A stretch of 64,000 nucleotides of DNA from positions 1,736,001 to 1,800,000 of the forward strand of contig NZ_CP126247.1 of NCBI RefSeq assembly GCF_030142155.1, written 5' to 3'. The translations under genes were made by a program, and so were the position numbers. Shown here piece by piece: positions 27,432-35,605 of the stretch (its first letter is position 1; every line of letters begins with the position of its first letter). Origin of the DNA: Arthrobacter sp. zg-Y820 (lineage in GTDB: Bacteria > Actinomycetota > Actinomycetes > Actinomycetales > Micrococcaceae). Below the pieces are notes generated by a model. That model did not search any database and had not been told where the DNA came from. It was given only the letters and a program-made list of their open reading frames with translations.

Positions 27432-28631
27432 ATGAGACTTTCTCCTTCGCCACGACGGGCTTTGTCCGCAATCCTCGCCGCCATCATTCTGATTTTGGGA
27501 ACTGGGACAGGCGCATTCGCCTTCTCCCCGGTCCCGCAGTCGCTGCCGGTTGCGCCGTATGAACAGAACGACAATACGGGTCCGCAGTTCTACAACGGCA
27601 TAACCGTGGACGTGCGGGACGAAGTCTCCGGGGACGTGTACGTGTCGGCCCAGCAGATCACCATCTCCGGCAACGTGACGGGCGACGTCATCGCGGCCGG
27701 CCAGACGATCGACATCACCGGAAACGTTGACGGCAATGTGCGTCTCGCCGGGCAGGATGTGACCATCAGCGGGGAGATCTCGCGCAGCGGCACGATCTTC
27801 GCTTCGACGGTGGATCTTACCGAGAGCGGTTCCTTCGGAGACGACCTGGTGGGTGCCGCAGGCGATGTCGACATAGCCGGCGCGGTCGGCCGTGATGTGC
27901 AAGTTGGTGTTGGCGACCTCACCATTGAGGGGACGGTTGGGGGTAACCTCACCTACAGCTCCAACGACGACGCCCGCATTGCAGACGGGGCGGTCAGCGG
28001 CACCGTGGAGCGCATCGCCCCGCCAGACTCCGACGAGCCAACGCAGGGAGAACGGTTCGTCGGCTGGTTGCTTGGCCTGCTTTACGCGCTGGTGGCTCTG
28101 AGCCTCATCACCCTCCTCGCGGGATGGCTTTTCCCCCGTTTGCTGCACAACGTTACCGACCGTCTTATGCCGAATCCCTTGAAGGCGCTGCTTGTAGGGT
28201 TCGTGGCCTCGATCGTCGTTCCGTTTGCAATTGTGCTTCTGCTGTTCACCTTCGTCGGCGCACCCCTCGCGCTGGCCATCCTGCTGGTCTGGATCACGCT
28301 CACCCTCGCGACATTCGTGTTCAGCTCCTACTACATCGGAAGGCTGCTGTTCCGCGGCCGCCAGCGTCCGCTGGTCAAGGCACTCGTCGGCGGGGCCATC
28401 CTCATCGTTGCGCTACATATTCCGTGGCTGAACATCGCCGTATGGCTGGGCATGGTTTTCCTCGGGCTCGGCGCGCAGCTCCTGGTGATCTACGACCGGC
28501 GCCCGTGGCGGCGGGTAAGCACGGCGTCGCAGGATGACCTCGGCCCGGGCACGGATCACAAAGGTGGGCCCGGGTACGACGGCGGACAGCCCCCGCCGTC
28601 CCCGGGGCAGCCGCCGCCCCCGGGGCTGTAA
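27432..28631 (+). CDS. Secreted bactofilin-like beta-helix protein with C-terminal membrane domain (copy 1)
   Basis: 399 residues. The N-terminal signal peptide (~1-30) is followed by about ten short repeats (~52-190) in which VSGDVYVSAQQITISGNVTG-type strands recur, each ending Gly-Asn/Asp-Val. This right-handed beta-helix pattern is that of bactofilins (polymer-forming cytoskeletal proteins). After a linker come four membrane spans (~208-345, e.g. FVGWLLGLLYALVALSLIT) and a Pro/Gly-rich tail. The orientation predicts an extracytoplasmic helix. ATG 27432 has GAAAGG upstream. The close paralog is at 42351-43517. Confidence 0.8.
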   Translation: MRLSPSPRRALSAILAAIILILGTGTGAFAFSPVPQSLPVAPYEQNDNTGPQFYNGITVDVRDEVSGDVYVSAQQITISGNVTGDVIAAGQTIDITGNVDGNVRLAGQDVTISGEISRSGTIFASTVDLTESGSFGDDLVGAAGDVDIAGAVGRDVQVGVGDLTIEGTVGGNLTYSSNDDARIADGAVSGTVERIAPPDSDEPTQGERFVGWLLGLLYALVALSLITLLAGWLFPRLLHNVTDRLMPNPLKALLVGFVASIVVPFAIVLLLFTFVGAPLALAILLVWITLTLATFVFSSYYIGRLLFRGRQRPLVKALVGGAILIVALHIPWLNIAVWLGMVFLGLGAQLLVIYDRRPWRRVSTASQDDLGPGTDHKGGPGYDGGQPPPSPGQPPPPGL

Positions 28632-28984
28632 CCCCTGGCCGGAAACTCCGGTCCCAAGGAATTGGCGGACCAGCAAAGTCCGTCTGAGACGCCGGCGTCG
28701 GGGGCGATCAGGAGGCGGCGATATCCGACGGCCGGGCCAACACACCAAAATGCGGCATCCGGAACGGGTATCGGCTAAAGTCCCCGAGGTCGCCCGGCTG
28801 CACTTGGAAGCCGTGCAGCTCCAGTTCGTCGAACAGTTCCGCCTGGATCAGGTGCACCTTGCACTTTTTGGGGATTCCCACTGACAGTCACGGACGGATC
28901 ATTTCATACCCGACTACGGCCTTCGGGAACGAGCGTAGACCGCGAGCAACGGTAACTTCGCCGGGGTCTACTGCCCCCGGCTCC
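28632..28984. other. Intergenic region containing a MOSC scrap
   Basis: 353 bp between the bactofilin-like gene and the 3' end of the DUF4839-type gene. Apart from the MOSC remnant at 28775-28862, no coding or structural signal was recognised. Confidence 0.5.
28775..28862 (-). pseudogene. Internal remnant of a MOSC-domain gene
   Basis: It encodes VHLIQAELFDELELHGFQVQ, PGDLGD, matching the middle of the MOSC protein at 26343-26969 (VHLIHAELFDELEQDGFELH, PGDLGE). Similarity ends abruptly on both sides. Too short to function. Confidence 0.7.
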
Positions 28985-29758
28985 CTAGCGGAATTCGGTG
29001 CTGACCGGCTTAAGAACGAATTGGCACGGGGTGCTGTCGTACTCCACGACCTTAGCCGTGATCCGAACGTTGTCGCCTACACCAATCGTGTCCGGGTTGT
29101 CATTGTCCGTGTAATACAGGTCAGAGACGGTGTTTACATCCCTGTATTGGAAGAATGGCCCGACTGCAGTTGTTTCACTAAAATCACCTACTCCAATCAA
29201 GATGTCGTATCTCGTGGTGTAGTTGCCGTGAAGCGCCATGGCGCCGATATTTGCGTCGAAGGCAATGGATTGCCCCTTGTATTTGGTCGCAAAGTCTCCA
29301 ACCGCAGGGCTGCAAGTGTCCAGCGTCAGAAGCTCCGCCAGATCCGTGTTGTTCTCTACGGTGAGCACCGAATCTTCAACAGGCTTGGCTGAGGCCGTCG
29401 TCTCGGTGGCTTCCTCACTTGGGGCAGTTTCTGCTGCCGGCGCGGAGGCCGGCGCTCCCGTGCTTGTCTCGGCTGCCGCCGGGGGCGCCGGAGGAGCGGC
29501 AGTACCGGGTTCCTCATCGAAGAGACCGAAAACGGCAGCGACGGCAATCAGGACCGCTAAGGCGCCGCCTGCCACCGCTATCAAACGCCAAGGTAACTGA
29601 CGCTTCGGGCGGCGGAACGTGATCTCGGTGCGCAACGTCCCTTTGTCCTGCGAGACGAACTCCCACCCTAACTTTTCCCACTTCGTAATTGTCCGGGCTT
29701 CAGTGCTGCGTATTGCCTGTACGGATTTCAACTCATACTGCACATCGTCGTCAGCCAT
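28985..29758 (-). CDS. Membrane-anchored protein with DUF4177-like N-terminus and DUF4839-like C-terminus
   Basis: 257 residues. A cytoplasmic N-terminal ~50-residue beta/alpha module (YELKSVQAIRSTEARTITKW, then GWEFVSQDKGTL) resembles DUF4177. It is followed by one membrane span (~57-80), a long Ala/Pro/Glu-rich linker, and a C-terminal extracytoplasmic domain of ~115 residues (LLTLDTCSPAVGDFATKYKG onward) like DUF4839. Base composition is lower in GC than the neighbours. Function unknown; the ATG at 29758 is chosen over upstream starts because the DUF4177 homology begins there. Confidence 0.65.
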   Translation of the reverse strand: MADDDVQYELKSVQAIRSTEARTITKWEKLGWEFVSQDKGTLRTEITFRRPKRQLPWRLIAVAGGALAVLIAVAAVFGLFDEEPGTAAPPAPPAAAETSTGAPASAPAAETAPSEEATETTASAKPVEDSVLTVENNTDLAELLTLDTCSPAVGDFATKYKGQSIAFDANIGAMALHGNYTTRYDILIGVGDFSETTAVGPFFQYRDVNTVSDLYYTDNDNPDTIGVGDNVRITAKVVEYDSTPCQFVLKPVSTEFR

Positions 29759-30093
29759 GCGGCTTCCCGACCCCCAATCGGTTTTTCTCAAAATGAACCA
29801 TCGGAGCATAGCAACTGAAGAGCAGTAGTCCGCGCTGGGGGTCGCATGGCGAGGCCGAGCCGCCGGACGACGACGGCCTCGGCCGAATCCTGGACTAGTT
29901 CGACGGCGTCACTGACGGCATGGCCACCGCTAGCTGGATTCCAGCTCGCCAGCAGCACGGTTGACGGCGTCGGTCTCGTCAGGGGTGAATGCCGCTAGGG
30001 CGTCGTCGAGCTTCTGGGCCGCTTGGCACAGATCTAGTGACGGACGGTAGGTCTCCCGCGTCGCGCGGAAGACCTACCGTCTTCGTCATTCGG
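29759..30093. other. Intergenic region with possible MarR-like scrap and hairpin H3
   Basis: 335 bp. On the minus strand 29930-30031 reads AAQKLDDALAAFTPDETDAV, NRAAGELESS and stop. It resembles the last helix of a MarR-type regulator, but it is too short to be sure. The rest holds hairpin H3 and nothing else I can support. Confidence 0.35.
30044..30082. terminator. Hairpin H3 of a repeated family
   Basis: Arms ACGGTAGGTC and GACCTACCGT with inner CCCGCG/CGCGG. It is positioned just after the 3' end of OYE copy 2, as H1 is after copy 1. The stem carries T-A where H1 and H2 have C-G pairs. Confidence 0.65.
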
Positions 30094-31173
30094 TTAGGAA
30101 ACCGGAGCCAGCTCCGGGTAGTCCGTGTAGCCGGCGGCGCCGTCGGTGTAGACGGTGGCCTGGTCGATCTCGTTCAGCGGGTGGTCCTCCTGCCAGCGGC
30201 GGGCCAGGTCCGGGTTGGCGATGACGGGACGGCCGACGACGGCGGCGTCGGCCAGGTTCTCTTCGAGCAGCATGACGGCGTCGCTGCGGGTGGTGACCGA
30301 GCCGAAGCCGGTGTTCATCAGCACCGGTCCGCCGAAGCGGTGGCGCAGGCCTTGGACCATGCTGTCGGCCGGGTCGGCGTGCAGGATGCTCAGGAAGGCC
30401 GGCTTCAGGTCGGCGATGCCGTCCACCAGGGCGGTGTAGGTGGCGGTCACGTCCTCACGGTCGGTTTCCAGCACGCCCTGGATGTTGTGTTCCGGGGAGA
30501 TGCGGATGCCGGTGTGCTCGGCGCCGACGGCCTCGGCCACGGCACGGAAGGCCTCGATGACCAGCCGGGCCCGGTTCGCCGGCGATCCGCCGTAGTTGTC
30601 GGTGCGGGTGTTGGAGACGGGGGAGAGGAATTCCTGAAGCAGGTATCCGTTGGCGCCGTGCAGCTCGACGCCGTCGAACCCTGCCTTCATCGCGTTCCGG
30701 GCGGCGGCGACGAAGTCCTGCACGATGCCGGGGAGTTCGGCTTCGGTGAGGGCGTGCGGCACGGGGTAGGGCTGCTTGCCGGCGTAGGTGTGGGCCATGC
30801 CTTCGAGCGCGATGGCGCTGGGGGCCACCGGCCGGCGTCCGCCGTTGATGTTTTCGTGGGCGACGCGGCCCGAGTGCATCAGCTGGGCGACGATGCGGCC
30901 GCCGGCTCCGTGGACGGCGTCGGTGACGCGCTTCCAGCCGGTGACGTGGTCCTCGGTGACCAGGCCGGGCATCAGGGCGTTGCCCTGGCCGGTGAAGGAG
31001 GGGTAGATGCCGTCGCTGATGATCAGGCCCATGGAGGCGCGCTGGCGGTAGTGCTCGACCATGATGTCGGTGGGCACGCCGTTGCGGTCGGCGCGGACGC
31101 GGGACATTGGGGCCATGACGAGGCGGTTGGGCAGTTCCATGGCGCCGACGGTCAGCGGGGTAAAGAGTTTCAC
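30094..31173 (-). CDS. Alkene reductase, Old Yellow Enzyme family (copy 2)
   Basis: 359 residues, the same FMN ene-reductase as at 13441 with about 13 substitutions. Most are in the C-terminal third (for example ADSMVQGLRHR against ADELVQGLRRR, and TTRSDAVMLLEEN against TSREDAIMVLEED). Catalytic segments are unchanged, so both should be active. The start is GTG behind AGGGGTTCCTTTTG-like sequence. The aldo/keto reductase gene lies upstream on the same strand, separated by a UvrA remnant. A third, internally deleted relic is at 47334-47466. Confidence 0.93.
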   Translation of the reverse strand: MKLFTPLTVGAMELPNRLVMAPMSRVRADRNGVPTDIMVEHYRQRASMGLIISDGIYPSFTGQGNALMPGLVTEDHVTGWKRVTDAVHGAGGRIVAQLMHSGRVAHENINGGRRPVAPSAIALEGMAHTYAGKQPYPVPHALTEAELPGIVQDFVAAARNAMKAGFDGVELHGANGYLLQEFLSPVSNTRTDNYGGSPANRARLVIEAFRAVAEAVGAEHTGIRISPEHNIQGVLETDREDVTATYTALVDGIADLKPAFLSILHADPADSMVQGLRHRFGGPVLMNTGFGSVTTRSDAVMLLEENLADAAVVGRPVIANPDLARRWQEDHPLNEIDQATVYTDGAAGYTDYPELAPVS

Positions 31174-31465
31174 TCAGGGGTTCCTTTTGTCGCGTGCCGC
31201 AGGGCGGAGGTGTCCTGGGCTGAAGTTCATCTATCCAGCGACAACCCGGGGCAGGGCACGTGGTATTCCGCGAAGCGCGCCATGTCACACTATGTTCCGC
31301 CGGCTCTGGACGGCGGCCTCACGGGGACGAAACCATGGATACAGCCCCGAAACGCCTGTGCCGCTGTCGGGCCGGGCAACACGTCGTCGTGATGTGACCG
31401 CACGGTCCGCCGTCGGCCGCGAACCCGGGGCGGGGCGGGCGCCGGGTCCGGGGCCGAAGATGCGG
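31174..31465. other. Upstream region of OYE copy 2
   Basis: It contains a block shared with the region before OYE copy 1 (tattccgcgaagcg, then gtcaca), presumably retained promoter sequence from the duplication. No gene seen. Confidence 0.45.
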
Positions 31466-31665
31466 GACGTGCTCCAGGGCCTCATTGACCGGCGGCACCG
31501 TGATCGCCATCGACCACGACCTTGACCTGATCACGAACGCGGACTATCTGATCGACTTCGTCCCCGGGGGCGGCACTGCCGGCGGCCGGATCGTCGCCGC
31601 CGGCACCCCCGCCGGCGTCGCGCGCAACCCCGACAGCGTCACCGGCCGCTACCTCCGTCCACTGA
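31466..31665 (+). pseudogene. 3' remnant of a UvrA-type ATPase gene
   Basis: It encodes VLQGLID, then after a frame shift GGTVIAIDHDLDLITNADYL, IDFVPGGGTAGGRIVAAGTP. This is the H-loop and C-terminal zinc-less tail of excinuclease UvrA or its DrrC-like relatives (family pattern VIEHDLDVI...DxGPEGG). Only ~65 of over 750 residues are left. It collides with the 3' end of the convergent aldo/keto reductase, whose final codons overlap it. Confidence 0.7.
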
Positions 31666-32506
31666 ACACCGGGAACCGGCTGGAGGTGCCGTAGTCGGTG
31701 ATCCTCAGGCTCCGGAGAAATTCCATGTCCTGGTCGGAGATGGTGAAGTCCACCTGCGCGTTGTTCCTCATATGCTCCGGGTTCGCTGTCTTTGGCAGCG
31801 GCACCGTCCCCAGCTGCAGCGCATAACGGATGCACAGCTGTGGGACGGTCACCGAATAACGCTCCGCCACGGCGGCGACCTCCGTGTTCCTGAGCATTTC
31901 GCCGTGGGCAATGGGGGAGTAGGCCTCGACCAGAATATTTCGTTCCCAGCAGTAGATCAGGAGGTCGTCCGGGGTGCTGCCAACGTGGAGGAGCACCTGG
32001 TTGACCTGAGGCGCCACGGTGCAGTCAGAGAGGATGTTCTCCAGATCCTGCTGCTCGAAGTTGGAGACACCAATGGAGCGGATCTTGCCCGCCTTTTGGG
32101 CTTCCTCGAGTGCACGCCAAACCTCCCGGTTGCCCTCGGCATAGGAGCCGCCGCGCCAGTCGTTCCAGGGCTGCGGGCTGTGGATCAGCATCAGGTCGAG
32201 GTACTCCAGGCCCATCGTGGCGAGCGATGCATCGATCGCGGCCGCGGCGTTCCGGAAGTCCTTGATTTCGGCGGCCACCTTGCTGGAGATGAACAGCTCC
32301 TCGCGCGGCACGCCGCTGCTTCGCACACCTTTCCCGACGCCGTGCTCGTTGCCGTACGCCTGTGCAGTGTCGATATTGCGGTAGCCGATCTCCACCGCCT
32401 CCCGGACGGCCCGGGCGGCGCTGCCGTCCTCGATGAACCAGGTGCCCAGGCCCAGCTTCGGAATGGCGTGTCCGTTGGCCAGTGTGTAGGTCTCATTCAG
32501 GATCAT
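31649..32506 (-). CDS. Aldo/keto reductase
   Basis: 285 residues; NADPH-dependent carbonyl reductase. The catalytic set is Asp46, Tyr51, Lys76 and His in LIHSPQPWNDWRGG. GVSNFEQQDLENI and the cofactor loop LPKTANPEHM are present. The C-terminal FSGRR appears to use bases from the UvrA remnant; the related scrap at 14656 ends FSGK-stop, so the present end is probably a by-product of the rearrangement. It is transcribed towards OYE copy 2 and might share its transcript. Promoter near 32520 not resolved. Confidence 0.88.
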   Translation of the reverse strand: MILNETYTLANGHAIPKLGLGTWFIEDGSAARAVREAVEIGYRNIDTAQAYGNEHGVGKGVRSSGVPREELFISSKVAAEIKDFRNAAAAIDASLATMGLEYLDLMLIHSPQPWNDWRGGSYAEGNREVWRALEEAQKAGKIRSIGVSNFEQQDLENILSDCTVAPQVNQVLLHVGSTPDDLLIYCWERNILVEAYSPIAHGEMLRNTEVAAVAERYSVTVPQLCIRYALQLGTVPLPKTANPEHMRNNAQVDFTISDQDMEFLRSLRITDYGTSSRFPVFSGRR

Positions 32507-32621
32507 TGGTCCTGCTCCTTGAGGTTGGCGGAACTGCGTGGTCCTTCCCTGCCATGGTGCCGCAGCCTGCTGCCCGGCGGAACGGCTGGCCGGAAATCGG
32601 AACCCTCACTAATCTCGGCTC

Positions 32622-33035
32622 ATGACCGGATTTCCTGAGCTGCTGCATACCGTCTTGGATACAACTGATGTCCGAGCGCTGGCGGAGTTCTACCGCCAGC
32701 TTCTCGGACTCCACTACCGGCCGGGAGATGAGCCTGCGACCGAGGGGGACTCGAACGACGCAGACTGGTTGGTCCTCACCAATGCGCAGGGCCGCGCAAA
32801 GCTTGCCTTCCAATTGGTGGACCGCCTCGAGCGGACAACCTGGCCGTCGACTGACGTCCCGATGCAGATGCATCTAGACCTCACCGTTCCGGACCGGGAA
32901 TCTCTGGAGCACCAGCATTCCAGGGCATTGGAACTGGGAGCGGAGCTGCTCTTTGACCGGACCGACGACCCGGAAGAGCCGCTGTACGTGTACGCCGATC
33001 CATCCGGGCACCCGTTCTGCATTTTCGTGGCCTGA
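32622..33035 (+). CDS. VOC (glyoxalase/dioxygenase-fold) protein, copy 2
   Basis: 137 residues, paralog of 22739-23149. It has the same N-terminus MTGFPEL, the same VPDRESL and TDDPEEPLYVYADPSGHPFC segments, and one extra residue in the loop after PGDEPA. It also lacks a Shine-Dalgarno: TAATCT ends 6 nt before ATG, consistent with a leaderless message. It is divergent from the aldo/keto reductase. Substrate unknown. Confidence 0.8.
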   Translation: MTGFPELLHTVLDTTDVRALAEFYRQLLGLHYRPGDEPATEGDSNDADWLVLTNAQGRAKLAFQLVDRLERTTWPSTDVPMQMHLDLTVPDRESLEHQHSRALELGAELLFDRTDDPEEPLYVYADPSGHPFCIFVA

Positions 33036-33238
33036 ACGAGTTCCCTCCTGGTCCACACTGTGTGGGGGAGCGATCCCTCAGAACGGGTGCCCGAAATTAC
33101 GCTTGGGTGCCGAACCAGGACGGTGGCCTGCGTCACTGCCGCATACAGTACTCTGCGATTGATGCTGCGAAATTGTTCGTTGCCTGGCGAGCTGGTGCGC
33201 TGCAGCTTGCTCGTGTCTTTACAATCGGGGGCTGTTTT

Positions 33239-34885
33239 TTGATTCGTTCCAGTGTTCAGAACGTGGCTGTGCTTGCGGGAACGGTGATGCTGTCCATGAC
33301 CATGATCACCGCTCCCGCACAGGGGAACGATGCATCTGACTCCACGTCGGCGGCTGCCACACCGACCACAGTCGTCGGCTGCGGAACGTCGGGGACATCG
33401 CCGATCATGGAGGCTCCTGTGCCCGAGGGGAACCCGGGAGCGATAACGAGCAGCCCGGACGGCTCCAGGCTCTACGTCTCGCTCACAAATCTTGGCGAAC
33501 TCGGCAGCGGAGTCATATCCGTCCTCGATTCTGAAACCCTTCAAGAAGTAGCGAAAATGCAGGTGCCCGGACATTATCCTTACGCGGGAAAAGTGTGGAT
33601 GAATGCTGCTGGGACAAAAGGATATTTAGGTACGAATTCTGGCAACGTTCAGGTTTTTGATGCCGCCAGCAATACGATGACTACTTCGATTCCGACCGTG
33701 GATCCGCAGTCAATCGCGTTCAGCCCTGACGGAGCAAGGGTCTACATCACTGGTTACAACAACCGCATGACTGTTGTGGATGCACAGACGGACACGGTGG
33801 TCGACGAATGGGTGTTTGACCCTGCCTACGGCACCTTCGGCGACCTGGAAATCGATCCCACAGGGTCTTTTGCCTATGTGGGCGGCAGGCGCACGCACTC
33901 TGTGTACGTCGTTGATCTCGCCTCAGGTGCCGTGGCCGGCAGCATTGAGGTGGGGGGTCCGCCGGGGACACTGTCCCTGACCAAAGATGGGAAGTCACTC
34001 TATGTGACCGATGCCTACAATGAACAAACGATCATCGTAGATACAGCAACTCGATCCATCCGCACCAGCTTCTTTCTAAGAATCGGCTACGGCTTCTTGT
34101 TGAGCGAGACCGAGGACCGTGCCTTCGTCACAACGTCCAACCGAAGCCGGGTTGATGTTATCGACCTCACGACCAATGCAATGATCTGCTCCCACTCACT
34201 GCTGCCGGATTATCAGAACAGTCCTCAGGACATCGCTCTCAGCCCTGACGGGCGAAGAATGTATGTCGCGAATACTTCCCACAACAACAACACGATCATC
34301 GCCCTGGCAGTCCCCGAGGAAAGAAATGCTGCGTTTCGCGATATCCCCAGCGGCACTCAGTTTGAGCGGGATATTCGCTGGACGGGAAATGCCGGTGTTG
34401 CGACGGGCTACGAAGATGGCACGTACCGCCCGCTGGAGCCTGTTCGTCGAGACGCCATGGCTGCCTTCCTCTACAGGTTCCATGGGTCCCCTGACTTTGT
34501 TCCGCCCTCAACCTCCCCGTTTGTGGATCTGAGAACAACCGACAAGTTCTACAAGGAGATCACTTGGCTGGCGAGCATGGGAATATCCGCTGGGTGGCCT
34601 GACGGCACCTACCGTCCTCTCCAGCCGGTGAACCGGGACGCAATGGCGGCATTTATGTTCAGGACGGTCAACACCGCCAACTTCAGTGAGCCGGCGGACA
34701 GCCCCTACAAGGACGTGAAGAACACTGATCAGTTTTATCGGGAAATGGCCTTCATGTCCGCAGCAGGTGTCACAACCGGGTGGCCCGATGGAACCTTTCG
34801 CCCCCTTGAGCCTGTAAGCCGCGACGCGATGGCCGCCTTGCTCTACCGGCTCAATCCACTGGCACCCACGAATTTGACCCGTTAA
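33239..34885 (+). CDS. Secreted beta-propeller (YVTN) protein with three SLH repeats
   Basis: 548 residues from a TTG start with GGGGG upstream; the N-terminus then reads as a signal peptide ending near APAQG. Residues ~60-350 form a YVTN/Lactonase-like propeller with repeats of the form SPDGARVYITGYN, SKDGKSLYVTDAY and SPDGRRMYVANTS. Residues ~364-540 contain three surface-layer-homology repeats (FRDIPSGTQFERDI, GVATGYEDGTYRPLEPVRRD, GISAGWPDGTYRPLQPVNRD, GVTTGWPDGTFRPLEPVSRD). It is expected to be tethered to the cell wall. GC content is visibly lower than neighbours, hinting at transfer. Confidence 0.88.
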   Translation: MIRSSVQNVAVLAGTVMLSMTMITAPAQGNDASDSTSAAATPTTVVGCGTSGTSPIMEAPVPEGNPGAITSSPDGSRLYVSLTNLGELGSGVISVLDSETLQEVAKMQVPGHYPYAGKVWMNAAGTKGYLGTNSGNVQVFDAASNTMTTSIPTVDPQSIAFSPDGARVYITGYNNRMTVVDAQTDTVVDEWVFDPAYGTFGDLEIDPTGSFAYVGGRRTHSVYVVDLASGAVAGSIEVGGPPGTLSLTKDGKSLYVTDAYNEQTIIVDTATRSIRTSFFLRIGYGFLLSETEDRAFVTTSNRSRVDVIDLTTNAMICSHSLLPDYQNSPQDIALSPDGRRMYVANTSHNNNTIIALAVPEERNAAFRDIPSGTQFERDIRWTGNAGVATGYEDGTYRPLEPVRRDAMAAFLYRFHGSPDFVPPSTSPFVDLRTTDKFYKEITWLASMGISAGWPDGTYRPLQPVNRDAMAAFMFRTVNTANFSEPADSPYKDVKNTDQFYREMAFMSAAGVTTGWPDGTFRPLEPVSRDAMAALLYRLNPLAPTNLTR

Positions 34886-34916
34886 CCTGCTGAACATCAC
34901 TACCTGGGGGGATTCC

Positions 34917-35603
34917 ATGACTGCTGCGGGGGCTGTGCTCGAGATTTCCGATCTGTCCGTGGGATACGGCGGCACTCCGGTGTGCGGACCGATCACGGCC
35001 CGCGCGGAGGCCGGTGAGATCCTCGGCATGGTGGGCTTCAACGGCGCCGGCAAATCCACCGCCGCCCGCACGATCGCCGGCAAGCAGGCCATGCTCGGCG
35101 GAGAAGTGCGCGTCCATGGGCTGCCCGTTTACGAGGACGGCATCCCGTTCCGCCGGCAGGTCGCAGCCCTGTTCGACGAGGATGCCTTCTTCCCCTCCCT
35201 GTCCGTGCGGGAGCACCTCCAGCTGGTGGCGCGCGGACACTCGCTGCCGGATCCCGATGCCGCCGTCGACGCCGAACTGGAGTATTTCGCGCTGGGGGAG
35301 CGCGCCGACGCCGTTCCCGCCGCCGTTTCCTCCGGGCAGCGGCGGCGGCTGCTGCTGGCCTCCGCACTGATCCGCCCCTCGTCCCTGCTGATTCTGGATG
35401 AACCGGAGCAGCGCCTGGATCCGGCCATGCGCGAACGGCTGGGCACACGGATCAAGACCTATGCCGACGACGGCGGCACGGTGCTGCTGGTGACCCACGA
35501 CCCGGCGCTGCTCCTGGCCACCGCCGGACGCTGCCTGCTTATTGACGACGACGTCCGGGAGATCGCGCCGGAGCAGGCCGCCGCGGAAATCGCCGGGCGG
35601 TAG
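34917..35603 (+). CDS. ABC transporter ATP-binding protein
   Basis: 228 residues. Walker A GFNGAGKST (~41-49), Q-loop region AALFDEDAFF, a degenerate signature SSGQRRR, Walker B LLILDEPEQRLD and H-loop VTHDP are all present. It is followed after 2 bp by the DUF6297-type permease gene, so the pair forms a transporter. The small size and this permease type suggest an exporter. The start ATG is preceded by GGGGGGATTCC. Confidence 0.9.
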   Translation: MTAAGAVLEISDLSVGYGGTPVCGPITARAEAGEILGMVGFNGAGKSTAARTIAGKQAMLGGEVRVHGLPVYEDGIPFRRQVAALFDEDAFFPSLSVREHLQLVARGHSLPDPDAAVDAELEYFALGERADAVPAAVSSGQRRRLLLASALIRPSSLLILDEPEQRLDPAMRERLGTRIKTYADDGGTVLLVTHDPALLLATAGRCLLIDDDVREIAPEQAAAEIAGR

Positions 35604-35605
35604 CC

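Noticed and set aside
27029..27574. 181-codon minus-strand frame as a complete SRPBCC gene
   Set aside because: Only the last ~57 codons resemble the family. The upstream part overlaps the bactofilin-like gene's start and looks like non-coding sequence.
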